In this document: positions 46,915 to 55,675 of the stretch, in pieces | Position numbering within the stretch: position 1 is the stretch's first letter | Layout: each line of letters begins with the position of its first letter | NCBI RefSeq assembly: GCF_001647545.1 | Contig: NZ_LSZH01000013.1 | Span: forward strand, 1 to 64,000 | DNA length: 64,000 nt | Reading direction: 5' to 3' | DNA from: Acinetobacter sp. SFB | GTDB taxonomy: Bacteria; Pseudomonadota; Gammaproteobacteria; Pseudomonadales; Moraxellaceae | Notes under the pieces: model-generated | Told to the model about the DNA's origin: nothing | Database searches by the model: none | What the model saw: the letters and a program-made list of their open reading frames with translations, nothing else | Made by a program: the position numbers and the translations under genes

Positions 46915-47694
46915 TTAAGATTTAAAAAAATTCTTCAGCTGAGTCGCGACTTGATCAGGCGCTTCAAAGTTGCAGATATGTCCACTGCCTTGAATGATGT
47001 TGAGCTGTGCATTCGGTAATTGCGCTGCCATGGCTTGCATATCTTCCACCGGCCCACCGCCATGATCATGTTCAGCGGCAAGCAATAATACCGGTGCTGT
47101 GATTTGTCCCAATTGTTTGGAAAAATCCATTTCAATAAACGCATTTACATACGCGCAATAGCCTTCGACGGTGGTGCGTTTAATCATGGCGCGTAATTGC
47201 TGATCCACTTCGGGATGCAACTGGCGGAAGTCGTCAGACAGCCAGCGGTCAACCGTAATATCACCCAATTTATCCAAGCCATTGGCCCGTGCTTTGGCAC
47301 AGCGATCACGCCAAAAATCATGGCGGTCATTGGGTTGGCGTGGTCGGCAGCAGCAGGCCACAATTTTTTCAATCCGCTGGGGATACGTCACTCCCAAAGA
47401 TAAAGACACCGAGCCACCAAAACCCAAGCCAACCACACTACTTTTTTCAATCCCGAGATGATCCCACAGTGCAATCACCCCATCTACAATGGCTTGATAG
47501 GAACAGGGTTCTGGCGGTAAGGGACTGAGATTATGCCCCCAAGGGTCAAAAGTCAGCACCTGATAATCTGCTGCCAGTATTTCAGCATGTACCGCCCAAA
47601 AGCTTGCATCATTGCCTATACCGGGGATAAAAGTCACCCAAGGTGCATCTGGCTTGCCTTGAACCTGATGATGAAATAACGGGAATGACCTCAT
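46915..47694 (-). CDS. alpha/beta-hydrolase-fold protein lacking the nucleophile serine
   Basis: 259 residues. It has the layout of 3-oxoadipate enol-lactonase/meta-cleavage hydrolases: WVTFIPGIGNDASFWAVHAE, then ITAPVLLLAAEHDHGGGPVE (acid) and IIQGSGHICNFEAPDQV (His). At the nucleophile elbow it reads VVGLGFGGSVSL, with Gly where Ser belongs (GxSxG becomes GLGFG). A classical hydrolase mechanism is therefore unlikely; a lyase, isomerase or cofactor-free oxygenase role is possible. First gene of the leftward unit with reductase and LysR; the shared divergent promoter region contains the LysR-type box. Confidence 0.85.
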   Translation of the reverse strand: MRSFPLFHHQVQGKPDAPWVTFIPGIGNDASFWAVHAEILAADYQVLTFDPWGHNLSPLPPEPCSYQAIVDGVIALWDHLGIEKSSVVGLGFGGSVSLSLGVTYPQRIEKIVACCCRPRQPNDRHDFWRDRCAKARANGLDKLGDITVDRWLSDDFRQLHPEVDQQLRAMIKRTTVEGYCAYVNAFIEMDFSKQLGQITAPVLLLAAEHDHGGGPVEDMQAMAAQLPNAQLNIIQGSGHICNFEAPDQVATQLKNFFKS

Positions 47695-47779
47695 GTCAGT
47701 TGAACTCCACTCATATCTTGTTTTCAGCTAATTAAACAAAAATGAGCAATCCATCCAAGCATTGAAATCCTAAATCAGA

Positions 47780-47796
47780 TATCCATAAAATGCATA
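47780..47796. promoter_or_regulatory. putative LysR-regulon box 2
   Basis: TATCCATAAAATGCATA (TATC-N9-CATA, one mismatch to the dyad). It is in the 200-bp region between the divergent hydrolase/reductase/lysR and extradiol B operons. Flanking bases CAG before and A after match box 1. Confidence 0.6.
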
Positions 47797-47868
47797 ACTG
47801 ATTTATGGCTTAGATGCTATTTTCACATGCCCATGCTTCGTAGAGTAAGGACCAAGGAATGTAAAACT

Positions 47869-47882
47869 TTGGTCATGACCAA
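47869..47882. promoter_or_regulatory. 14-bp palindrome just before extradiol B
   Basis: TTGGTCATGACCAA, perfect; an upstream ACCAA at 47851 pairs with it as a further half site. Twelve bases before the start codon at 47894, so binding there would block translation initiation or transcription. Confidence 0.5.
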
Positions 47883-47893
47883 TGGAGTATGAG

Positions 47894-48871
47894 ATGACTG
47901 TAGCAAAAGATTTTAAAATAAAAGGCTTAGACCGTATACGTTTTGGTGTTGAACAGTTAGAAGATGCCCTTCGCTTTGCAGATGATTGGGGCTTAACGCA
48001 AATCGAAAGTGATCACAATGACAGCTACCTTTTTGTGACCATCGACAATTCACAAGTGGAAATCTTTCAAGCAGACCCATCAAATCCTGCCTGCACACCC
48101 ATTGGTAGTCCAAGCGGGATGTGTGAAATGGTTTGGGGTGTTGAAGACCAAGCCAGCCTTGATGCGATTGCTACGGAGCTAGGTCGCGACCGTGAAGTGA
48201 TAATTGATGCCGATGGCACCGTACATAGTCAAGATGACTTAGGCATCCGCATTGCTTTTCGTATTGCACAGCGCAGTTATGTGCCATTTTCCGATACCCA
48301 GTTTAACTCGCCTAGCCAACCGAAACGTGTGAATAGCCGTGCACCGCGTTATAACAAAGCGCAGCCTTATGAAATCAGTCACCTCGCAATTGGCGTTGAT
48401 CATGCCGGTGATGCCGTAAAATTCTATTTAGAACGCCTTGGCTTTTTAGTCTCCGATCGTTATGCCGACCGCGGTGTGTTTATCCGCTGTTCAGCCGAAG
48501 GTAACCATCACCATCTGTTCTTTATGAATGGCAAAGCACAGGGTACGCGCTTCAACCATCTCGCATTTAAAGTCCGTGATATTCATGAAGTCATTTTTGG
48601 TGGACAGCACATCGACAGCCAAGGCTGGACCACATTTGCCGGCCCAGGACGACACCGTGTCTCTTCTGCATGCTTCTGGTATTTCCTCAGCCCATTTGGC
48701 GGTGCTTGGGAATATGCAGCCGATGAAGACATTGTCACTGAAGATTGGGAATCGACAGACTTTGCCGCCGAAGCGCACATCTTTACCGAATGGACCTTTG
48801 GCTTGGAAAAATCGGATGGCACCCTGCGCGGCCCGATCTCACAAAGTAAAGCGCAAGCCCTCGAAGACTAA
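47894..48871 (+). CDS. extradiol-type ring-cleavage dioxygenase (VOC superfamily), copy B
   Basis: 325 residues; the ATG at 47894 has GGAG six bases before it, whereas the ATG at 47882 has none. Two VOC domains. Metal ligands in the C-terminal domain are conserved: YEISHLAIGVDHAGDAVKFY (His), GNHHHLFFMNGKAQ (His) and FGGAWEYAADEDIV (Glu). It shares layout and several blocks (YLERLGFLVSDR, GPGRHRV) with copy A at 36413, so the two are paralogues, probably acting on different catechols. First gene of the rightward operon. Confidence 0.85.
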   Translation: MTVAKDFKIKGLDRIRFGVEQLEDALRFADDWGLTQIESDHNDSYLFVTIDNSQVEIFQADPSNPACTPIGSPSGMCEMVWGVEDQASLDAIATELGRDREVIIDADGTVHSQDDLGIRIAFRIAQRSYVPFSDTQFNSPSQPKRVNSRAPRYNKAQPYEISHLAIGVDHAGDAVKFYLERLGFLVSDRYADRGVFIRCSAEGNHHHLFFMNGKAQGTRFNHLAFKVRDIHEVIFGGQHIDSQGWTTFAGPGRHRVSSACFWYFLSPFGGAWEYAADEDIVTEDWESTDFAAEAHIFTEWTFGLEKSDGTLRGPISQSKAQALED

Positions 48872-48899
48872 GGCTGCATTTTTGAGAAAGGACAAAATT

Positions 48900-49802
48900 A
48901 TGAATGCCATTGTTCATACCGAAGCAGAACATTACTGGGTACAACTGATTCATTCAGATGTACGCATTATTCAAGGCAAATACAAAAGCCGTATTCTAGA
49001 GGCCGGAAATCCTGCTGCACCTGCCCTGTTTTTACTGCATGGCACGGGCGGACATCTGGAAAATTATGCCCGCAACATTCCTGCACTGGCAGAACATTTT
49101 CATGTCATTGCGTTAGATTTTATCTGGCATGGCCGTTCGCAGACCACAGGCTTTGATCACGAAGTCATTCCTGTACTGATTGATCAAATTTTGGATGTTA
49201 TGCAGCAGCTGAATATTCCACGTGCCCATTTTGAAGGTCAGTCGATGGGCGGTTGGGTCGCGATGCAACTCGCAATTCAATACCCTGAAAAAGTCGATCG
49301 TTTGGTGCTCACTACGACTATGGGTTATCGCCCCAATGAAGGTGCAATTCCTGAGTATGTCGAACCGCATTGGGCAGCCAATTTGCCCAGTTCAATTGAA
49401 GTACTGAATAACCCCAGCTTTGACAATGTACGTACCCGAATGGCACGTATTTTAGCCCAGCCTGAACGCCTGACAGATGAAGCCATTCAGGTGCGTCAAG
49501 CGTTGTACCGTCAGCCCGCTTTAGCTGAAGTGCAGAAACTTTTTATTACCGAATATTTATCCGGTCAAAGCATTCAAAAACACACCGTGACCGACGCTTT
49601 AGCCAAACAGATTCAAGCCCCCACCCTGGTGTATTGGGGCGATGCCAACCGTACCCCCGCTGCTTTAGGTCAGCACATCGCAGACCAGGTTCAGCACGGT
49701 CAATTTTACTGTGCCGAAGATACCGGGCATTGGGCGCAATTTGAAAGTGCCGAGATTCATAACGTCGTCGTGACTGAATTCTTATTGGCACAAAAGGCTT
49801 AA
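48900..49802 (+). CDS. alpha/beta hydrolase (meta-cleavage-type)
   Basis: 300 residues from the ATG at 48900 preceded by GAGAAAGGACAAAATT. Oxyanion strand ALFLLHGTGGHLENYARNIP, nucleophile elbow FEGQSMGGWVAMQLA (Ser present), acid in APTLVYWGDANRTPAAL and His in EDTGHWAQFE. It is 28 bp after extradiol B, so a C-C bond hydrolase for the ring-cleavage product is one possibility; the MCP-type hydrolase at 50305 is the closer match to that role. Confidence 0.85.
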   Translation: MNAIVHTEAEHYWVQLIHSDVRIIQGKYKSRILEAGNPAAPALFLLHGTGGHLENYARNIPALAEHFHVIALDFIWHGRSQTTGFDHEVIPVLIDQILDVMQQLNIPRAHFEGQSMGGWVAMQLAIQYPEKVDRLVLTTTMGYRPNEGAIPEYVEPHWAANLPSSIEVLNNPSFDNVRTRMARILAQPERLTDEAIQVRQALYRQPALAEVQKLFITEYLSGQSIQKHTVTDALAKQIQAPTLVYWGDANRTPAALGQHIADQVQHGQFYCAEDTGHWAQFESAEIHNVVVTEFLLAQKA

Positions 49803-49838
49803 AAACACATTGAATGGTTCAAATTTAAGGAAGAAAAA

Positions 49839-50267
49839 ATGTCGAATGTTGATTTAACCGGTCGCTGGGAACTGGTGACTTTTGCCCAAAACTATGATGA
49901 CGGGCGCCAAATATTGCCCATGGGTGATGCACCGCAAGGGATTATTCAATACACCGCAGACGGCTTTATGAGCTGCATGATCTGCCGACCAGATCGTGCC
50001 AACTTTAGCACCGGTGGTCAATGGAATGCCTCTGATGCAGAAAAAGCAGGCGCGTATAACAGCATGATGTCTTATGCCGGACGCTACAGCATCGAGAATG
50101 ACACGGTGACCCATTTTGTAGATTTAAGTCTTTTTCCGAACTGGATTGGCGGACAGCAAAAACGCAGCTTTCAATTTGATGAGCAGGGTCAACTTAGCCT
50201 AACAGCTCGCCTAGAAGAAAATACCTCTGAAGCCCGTACAGCCCTGTTGCTGTGGAAACGCGGTTAA
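49839..50267 (+). CDS. lipocalin-like domain protein
   Basis: 142 residues, beta-barrel type: LTGRWELVTFAQNYDDGRQI at the start, GIIQYTADGFMSCMICRPDR, then YAGRYSIENDTVTHFVDLSL and QKRSFQFDEQGQLSLTARLE. This is the lipocalin-like family found beside oxidoreductases in bacterial and fungal metabolic clusters. No signal peptide, so it acts in the cytosol, perhaps binding or converting a hydrophobic intermediate. AAGGAAGAAAAA before the ATG; third gene of the rightward operon. Confidence 0.75.
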   Translation: MSNVDLTGRWELVTFAQNYDDGRQILPMGDAPQGIIQYTADGFMSCMICRPDRANFSTGGQWNASDAEKAGAYNSMMSYAGRYSIENDTVTHFVDLSLFPNWIGGQQKRSFQFDEQGQLSLTARLEENTSEARTALLLWKRG

Positions 50268-50304
50268 CTTGTTATAGCTTTCTTTAAATTTTCAAGGAAT
50301 GAAT

Positions 50305-51132
50305 ATGAATACGATGACAAATCCTGAAATTGGTAAAAGCGTTCAGTGTGGTGCCATTCAAACCAATTATCACGATATCGGGCAAGGTGAACCTATTTTG
50401 CTTCTCCATGGTTCAGGACCCGGTGTCAGTGCATGGGCAAATTGGCGCCTGACTATTCAAGCGCTGCAAAATGATTACCGTCTATTGGCACCAGATTTTG
50501 CCGGCTTTGGTTACAGCACCTTTCCTGAAGAGATCACCTTCAACCGCGATACGTGGCTGAAACAGATGGTGGATTTTCTCGATGCACTGGGACTAGAAAA
50601 AGTCAATGTGATTGGCAATTCCTTTGGCGGATCAATGGCTTTAGCTTTGGCCATTTATCATCCTGAACGCGTGAATAAACTGATTTTGATGGGCAGTGTC
50701 GGTGTTCCGTTTGAACTCACCGCTGGGCTTGATGCCGTATGGGGCTACACCCCGTCGTTTGAAAACATGCAAGCGATTATGAAAATCTTCGCTTACAACC
50801 AAAATTTGGTCGGCGATGATCTGGTGCAAATGCGTTATATCGCCAGCACCAAGGAAGATACCCGCAGTGCTTATGAACGTATGTTCCCTGCTCCACGCCA
50901 GCAATGGGTCGAAGCGATGTCTCATTCTGAACAGGCCATTCGTCAGATTAAACAGCCAACCCTAATGGTACATGGCCGTGATGACAAAGTGATCCCACTC
51001 TCGACTTCACTCACCATGTTGAACTGGATTGAAAGCAGCCAATTACATATTTTCAGCCAGTGTGGTCACTGGACCCAAATTGAACATGCAAAAAGTTTTA
51101 CTCAGTTAGTCGCTAACTTTTTAAAAGCATAA
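50305..51132 (+). CDS. meta-cleavage product hydrolase (BphD/MhpC/DmpD family)
   Basis: 275 residues. ILLLHGSGPGVSAWANWRLT is the characteristic oxyanion motif of C-C bond hydrolases, GYSTFPEEITFNRDTWLKQM follows, and the triad is Ser in VIGNSFGGSMAL, Asp in LMVHGRDDKVIP, His in FSQCGHWTQIEHA. It would split the ring-cleavage product into an acid and 2-hydroxypenta-2,4-dienoate, the substrate of the hydratase at 32665. The ATG at 50305 is preferred to 50299 for spacing from AAGGA. Confidence 0.92.
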   Translation: MNTMTNPEIGKSVQCGAIQTNYHDIGQGEPILLLHGSGPGVSAWANWRLTIQALQNDYRLLAPDFAGFGYSTFPEEITFNRDTWLKQMVDFLDALGLEKVNVIGNSFGGSMALALAIYHPERVNKLILMGSVGVPFELTAGLDAVWGYTPSFENMQAIMKIFAYNQNLVGDDLVQMRYIASTKEDTRSAYERMFPAPRQQWVEAMSHSEQAIRQIKQPTLMVHGRDDKVIPLSTSLTMLNWIESSQLHIFSQCGHWTQIEHAKSFTQLVANFLKA

Positions 51133-51151
51133 TGAATCAAGGAAGACTCAG

Positions 51152-52294
51152 ATGACTCAAAAATCTGCCGCTGCCGGCAAAAAAGCCCTGATTATAGGTG
51201 CAGGAACAGCAGGTATGGCATCTGCCATTACCCTGTCTCGGATTGGGATCGACATTGATCTTATTGATATCAATCCAAACTGGGGCGCACTTGGTGCGGG
51301 CTTAACCATTACTGGACCAACTTTACGTGCACTGAAACAGCTTGGCGTATATGACGAAGTCACTGAACAGGCATATGTTGGCGATGGTATCCAGGTCTGT
51401 GACCCACAAGGTAATCCGCTACGTATTTTACCTACACCGATGCTTGAAGGCTCAGACACAGCTGGCAGTGGTGGCATCATGCGTCCAACCATGCATTCGA
51501 TCATGCATAAATATGTCAAAGATGCTGGTATTCAAATGCGTTTGGGGCTGACTGCTGATGCGTTTGATCAAGATGATACGGGCGTAACCGTGACATTCAG
51601 TGATGGTTCAACGGGCCGTTATGATTTTGTCCTTGGTTCAGATGGCGTACTGTCAAAAACCCGCCAACTGCTATTTCCTGATGCACCGAAAGCCGAATAT
51701 ACCGGTCAAAGCTGCTGGCGTTTATTTTTAAAACGTCCAGCATCGGTTGAACGTCGCACCTATTTCTTGGGTGGGCCTGTCAAAGTCGGTTTTACCCCCG
51801 TGTCTAAAGAGCATATGTACATGTTCTTACTCGAACGCTGCCCGCAACGCTGGCAAGAGCCAGAAGACAACTACAAAAACTTAAAACAATTGCTTGAAGG
51901 CTATGACGGTATTCTGGCGGACATTCGTGAATCTTTAACTGAAGCAGATAATCCAAACATCAATTTCCGTCCACTCGAGTGCTTTGACCTGCCGGGACCT
52001 TGGTATTTGGGCAAAGTTTTGCTAATTGGTGATTCTGCCCATCCAACCACACCGCAATTGGCCTCTGGTGCCGGTATGGGCATAGAAGATGCGCTAGTTT
52101 TAGCGGAAATTTTTGATAAACAAGCCAATGTCGATGCCGCTTTTGCTGAGTTTATGCAGCGCCGTGAACAACGCTGCCGTTTGGTCACACAAAGCTCGAT
52201 GGAAATTGGACGTTTAGAACAGCAGCGTGCTCCAGTAGAGCAGCAAACTGCAATCGTCAGCCACGCGCTCGAAATTTTAAAAGAAGCGATTTAG
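51152..52294 (+). CDS. FAD-dependent aromatic monooxygenase, copy A
   Basis: 380 residues, group A flavoprotein monooxygenase size. FAD motif ALIIGAGTAGMASAITLSRI, the DG motif in FVLGSDGVLSKTRQLLFPD and the GD motif in KVLLIGDSAHPTTPQLASGA. Similar in style to salicylate/hydroxybenzoate/6-hydroxynicotinate monooxygenases, which hydroxylate an aromatic ring. Last gene of the rightward operon before a terminator; a paralogue lies at 54440. Substrate unknown. Confidence 0.88.
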   Translation: MTQKSAAAGKKALIIGAGTAGMASAITLSRIGIDIDLIDINPNWGALGAGLTITGPTLRALKQLGVYDEVTEQAYVGDGIQVCDPQGNPLRILPTPMLEGSDTAGSGGIMRPTMHSIMHKYVKDAGIQMRLGLTADAFDQDDTGVTVTFSDGSTGRYDFVLGSDGVLSKTRQLLFPDAPKAEYTGQSCWRLFLKRPASVERRTYFLGGPVKVGFTPVSKEHMYMFLLERCPQRWQEPEDNYKNLKQLLEGYDGILADIRESLTEADNPNINFRPLECFDLPGPWYLGKVLLIGDSAHPTTPQLASGAGMGIEDALVLAEIFDKQANVDAAFAEFMQRREQRCRLVTQSSMEIGRLEQQRAPVEQQTAIVSHALEILKEAI

Positions 52295-52298
52295 TCCA

Positions 52299-52325
52299 AA
52301 GCCCCGAATAATTTGTTCGGGGCTT
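52299..52325. terminator. terminator of the rightward operon
   Basis: AAGCCCCGAA-TAATTTG-TTCGGGGCTT followed by ATTTTTT. Confidence 0.85.
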
Positions 52326-52414
52326 ATTTTTTAAAACAACAATGATAGACAGCCGTCTAAGCAACAAGCTCAGTGAAGAGCTCACAATTATTTGCATGCT
52401 AAAGGAGCAGCATT

Positions 52415-53614
52415 ATGGTTCGTATCGAAAGCAAGCGTGGGATGTTTGCACTCATGATGGCACATTGTGCCGGTATGCTAGATTTAGTCGCACTGCCAAT
52501 TTGGGTGGGTACCTTAATTGCATATTATCAATTTGACCCTCAGCAAGCAGGTGGTTTAGCCACGCTGTTTCTGATTGGTGCTGCAGGTGCAAGTATTTTC
52601 TTTGCACCACGTTTTAACCGTGTACATGTCAAACTAGCTGCCGTTATAGGTTTTGCCTTAGCAGCACTCAGCTTTGTCATTGCTGGAATGAATACCAGTT
52701 TTCCAGTCTTGGCTGGCTTACATTTTATCGGGGGTCTTGCTGCGGGTACGGCACTCAGTGTGACGCATGGCACTATGGGGCATGCGATTAATCCACATCG
52801 TGTTTTCGGTTTTGCCGGCTTAGCCATTGGTATTTTTGGGGTAATCTTTTTAGGGGGTACACCAGGCGCGATTCAACAGTTTGGTGGTCAGAGCATGTTT
52901 TATGTCATGGCTGGTGTCATGCTTTTGGCAACATTGGCTTGTCTATTGTTCTTTCCCAAGCCGACCAAACCCGTCCCGTTTGATAATTTTGATCAAATTA
53001 AACATCTACCACCCCTGGGTAAACCAGTGTGGTTCTGTATGGTGGGTGTAGCACTGCTGGCAATGACCCAAGCCATGACTTTGAGTTTCTATGAACGAAT
53101 TGGGTTAGAACGTGGCTTTAGCCGAGACATGGTCACTATGGCTTTGGTGATTTACGGTATCGTCACCATTTTTCCTGCACCGTTGGCTGCACTTTTACAA
53201 AATAAAGTGAGTGTCACTGCAATCATTGCTTTTGGTCCTATTTTCCAAGCCATCTTTGCGCTACTCACTACACAAACCCATCATTATTCCGTGTTTGCAT
53301 TTGCGGGCCCGATGATGGCATTCACCATTTTATTTGTGCATACCTTTGCCTTTGGCTTATTAGCACGTTTAGACCCAACAGGTCGTGCTGTGGCGGGTAC
53401 CCCTGCAATGCTCATGGTCGGTGCAGCAGTTGCGCCCTTTATTAGTGGCACCATCGTGAAGTTTATTGGCTTCGAAGCAATTGGTTATGCCTGCTGTATT
53501 ATTGTTGCGGTACAAGTTTATTTGTTTAGTCAAACCCGTAAAGCGGTCTTGGCAGGTGAAACCAATATTCCAGTGGCAAAACTCGCAACCAGTGATCGCC
53601 GTCCTGCCATTTAA
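52415..53614 (+). CDS. MFS transporter
   Basis: 399 residues, about 12 hydrophobic segments. Loop FFAPRFNRVHVKLAAVIGFA after TM2 stands where MFS proteins keep GxLaDRxGrr, so the motif is weak. AKGAAGTAL-like GGLAAGTALSVTHGTMGHAI in TM4 region. The AUG follows AAAGGAGCAGCATT. Immediately downstream of the monooxygenase operon, probably imports the substrate or exports an intermediate. Confidence 0.8.
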   Translation: MVRIESKRGMFALMMAHCAGMLDLVALPIWVGTLIAYYQFDPQQAGGLATLFLIGAAGASIFFAPRFNRVHVKLAAVIGFALAALSFVIAGMNTSFPVLAGLHFIGGLAAGTALSVTHGTMGHAINPHRVFGFAGLAIGIFGVIFLGGTPGAIQQFGGQSMFYVMAGVMLLATLACLLFFPKPTKPVPFDNFDQIKHLPPLGKPVWFCMVGVALLAMTQAMTLSFYERIGLERGFSRDMVTMALVIYGIVTIFPAPLAALLQNKVSVTAIIAFGPIFQAIFALLTTQTHHYSVFAFAGPMMAFTILFVHTFAFGLLARLDPTGRAVAGTPAMLMVGAAVAPFISGTIVKFIGFEAIGYACCIIVAVQVYLFSQTRKAVLAGETNIPVAKLATSDRRPAI

Positions 53615-53655
53615 TATATGGATATTCATTTAATTTTAGTGTTTATTTCATTTTG

Positions 53656-53684
53656 GTCAGGTTTTCCATGAGCCTGACTTTTTT
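53656..53684 (+). terminator. hairpin terminator of the MFS gene
   Basis: GTCAGG-N11-CCTGAC followed by TTTTTT. Confidence 0.7.
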
Positions 53685-53934
53685 ATTTTCAACTTAAAAA
53701 AGCTAAAATACTGCGATTTTCTATAAAAGCAGAAGCTAAATCTCACTATCTAAATATTTGATAACTGATATCTTTTCCAATAAAAAGTTTTAAGCCTTTT
53801 GGCACTTGCCCCACCTATCTGTATATTTTATATTCAATGCGCTTCATTAAACTAAGCTACTATTTTTTAATATATTTTTAAATTTGGCTCTTGGTTAATG
53901 AATCCATACTTTATTTTAAGCTTAAGGAACAACC

Positions 53935-54375
53935 ATGGAACTGAAAGGGATATTCAGCGCAGGATGTATTGTACTCTGTTCTGCTGCACTATATGCCAAA
54001 CCCGCTTTAGATTTAACGGGAAACTGGAGAGTTATTGATGACAAAAGCGGCTTCACTTTGGTGAAAGTTAAAATCAGCAAAAATAGCAATTCTTTATACA
54101 ATGGACATATTATCGAAGCATTTAATGCGCCCAATGTGCCGACACAGAATTTGAGCTCACTGAAAGGCTTTCACTTATTATTTGATTTAAAACCAGACCC
54201 AAATGATCCTTATAAATTTATCTCTGGGCAAGTGTTTGATCCTGCGGCTCAGCAGCGCTATAACATTAATGGCAAAGTCAGCCGCAATGGCAATACCCTG
54301 ATTCTGCGCAGCCCTTCCGATGCAGAAAAAGCCAGCCGAAAACTGTCTTGGATCAGAATTCGTAATAGCAATTAA
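53935..54375 (+). CDS. DUF2147 family exported protein
   Basis: 146 residues with a short signal peptide (FSAGCIVLCSAALYAKPA). The mature part has LTGNWRVIDDKSGFTLVKVK, LKGFHLLFDLKPDPNDPYKF and FDPAAQQRYNINGKV then GNTLILRSP, the pattern of DUF2147, small periplasmic beta-barrel proteins of unknown function. AAGGAACAACC before the ATG, strong terminator after. Not obviously part of the degradation pathway, but located between its two halves. Confidence 0.8.
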   Translation: MELKGIFSAGCIVLCSAALYAKPALDLTGNWRVIDDKSGFTLVKVKISKNSNSLYNGHIIEAFNAPNVPTQNLSSLKGFHLLFDLKPDPNDPYKFISGQVFDPAAQQRYNINGKVSRNGNTLILRSPSDAEKASRKLSWIRIRNSN

Positions 54376-54383
54376 TTTATAGC

Positions 54384-54422
54384 GCATAAAAAAAGCCTGT
54401 TTGATCCAGGCTTTTTTTATGC
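54384..54422. terminator. bidirectional terminator
   Basis: GCATAAAAAAAGCCTG-TTTGATC-CAGGCTTTTTTTATGC, 16-bp arms, between convergent genes. Confidence 0.92.
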
Positions 54423-54439
54423 TTAATTATTATATATTT

Positions 54440-55564
54440 TTATAAATATGCCCTGGTCACCTGCTCAAAGCCCTTCGCCAACAACATACTTCGTTCGAGC
54501 ATCGAACCACCTTCAATTTCCATACGGCCAATTTCACCCGATGTTTCAACCACAAACTGCGCACGTGCCAAGCGTTTTTGCATGAACTGCTCGAATACAG
54601 TTTCTAAATCATTCCCATATTCATCTAACAGTTTTGCCAAGACAATGGCATCTTCAACAGCCAATCCCGCACCTGAACCTAAATGCGGTGTTGTGGCATG
54701 TACAGCATCGCCAATGAGAATCGTTGAACCACGATGCCAGTTACTGTTTACCATCACACGCTCTAAAGGACGGTAAATAATTGGGGTATTTTCATCAATT
54801 GAGTCAATATAAGGTTTCAGCACAGCTTCGAACTCGTGCAGCAATTCTTTCGCCATTTTCGGCAATACTTCAGGTTCACGCCATACTTGGTCTTTGGGTA
54901 CACACTCCATCATGTACATATACATTTGTGTTGGGCTACAAGGGTTAAAGCCTACTTTTATTTTTTCAGACTGGAACATACGTCCACGGACAATATCCTC
55001 TGGACGGTCAAACTGCAAACGCCAGCAGGCTTGCCCGGTATATTCAGGCGCTGCCAGTTCTGGCATAAGCAATTGACGCAGTTTAGAAAAGACCCCATCT
55101 GCGCCAATCACCAAATCATAATGCGCAGTCCGGCCACTTTCAAATTGCACAAAACTGCCCTGTTCTAAAGTACTTTGCAGACTCGCAACACTGTCTCCAA
55201 GAAAAACAGGAATATCGAGGGAACGAACCTTAGAAGATAAAATATCATGCAGTACAGGACGCAGAATTGCGCCCTCAGATGGGAAATCATCGGCAATTAC
55301 ACGCTTGGAGAGCACGGTGCGGATAAAATTGCCGTTTTGATCATAAATATCAACGCCATCATGTACAAAACCTTGCGCTGCAATTTCATCTTGCACCCCT
55401 AAATCACAGAGCGCACGCAAGGTCAGCACAGAAAGTGTTAAACCTGTGCCTAAAGCTTTCCAGTCTTCTGTTTTTTCAACCAGTTCGATGTCATGGTTGG
55501 ACTGCTTAAGTTTAATGGCTGCCGCCATACCGCCAATACCGCCGCCTAAAACTAATATTTTCAT
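54440..55564 (-). CDS. FAD-dependent aromatic monooxygenase, copy B
   Basis: 374 residues from the ATG at 55564 (AAGGAATTGAAT upstream). FAD motif ILVLGGGIGGMAAAIKLKQS, DG motif LVIGADGVFSKLRQLLMPEL, GD motif TILIGDAVHATTPHLGSGAG. Aligns block by block with copy A at 51152 (WKALGTGLTLS vs WGALGAGLTIT; AEYTGQSCWR vs PEYTGQACWR), so the pair arose by duplication and likely hydroxylate different rings or successive intermediates. Separate transcript, 112 bp after the AAHS transporter gene. Confidence 0.88.
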   Translation of the reverse strand: MKILVLGGGIGGMAAAIKLKQSNHDIELVEKTEDWKALGTGLTLSVLTLRALCDLGVQDEIAAQGFVHDGVDIYDQNGNFIRTVLSKRVIADDFPSEGAILRPVLHDILSSKVRSLDIPVFLGDSVASLQSTLEQGSFVQFESGRTAHYDLVIGADGVFSKLRQLLMPELAAPEYTGQACWRLQFDRPEDIVRGRMFQSEKIKVGFNPCSPTQMYMYMMECVPKDQVWREPEVLPKMAKELLHEFEAVLKPYIDSIDENTPIIYRPLERVMVNSNWHRGSTILIGDAVHATTPHLGSGAGLAVEDAIVLAKLLDEYGNDLETVFEQFMQKRLARAQFVVETSGEIGRMEIEGGSMLERSMLLAKGFEQVTRAYL

Positions 55565-55675
55565 ATTCAATTCCTTGAGTGTGTTCCTGTTTAGCGCTGC
55601 CTGCGCTGTTTTTCATAAATAAATAGCTGAATGATTATTTCGTTCAGCCAGTCAAACCTAATGACCTTAAAAGCA

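Noticed and set aside
48528..48899. Long N-terminal extension of the alpha/beta hydrolase into the extradiol B gene
   Set aside because: The 124 extra residues are out-of-frame shadow of extradiol B; a good ribosome site precedes the ATG at 48900.
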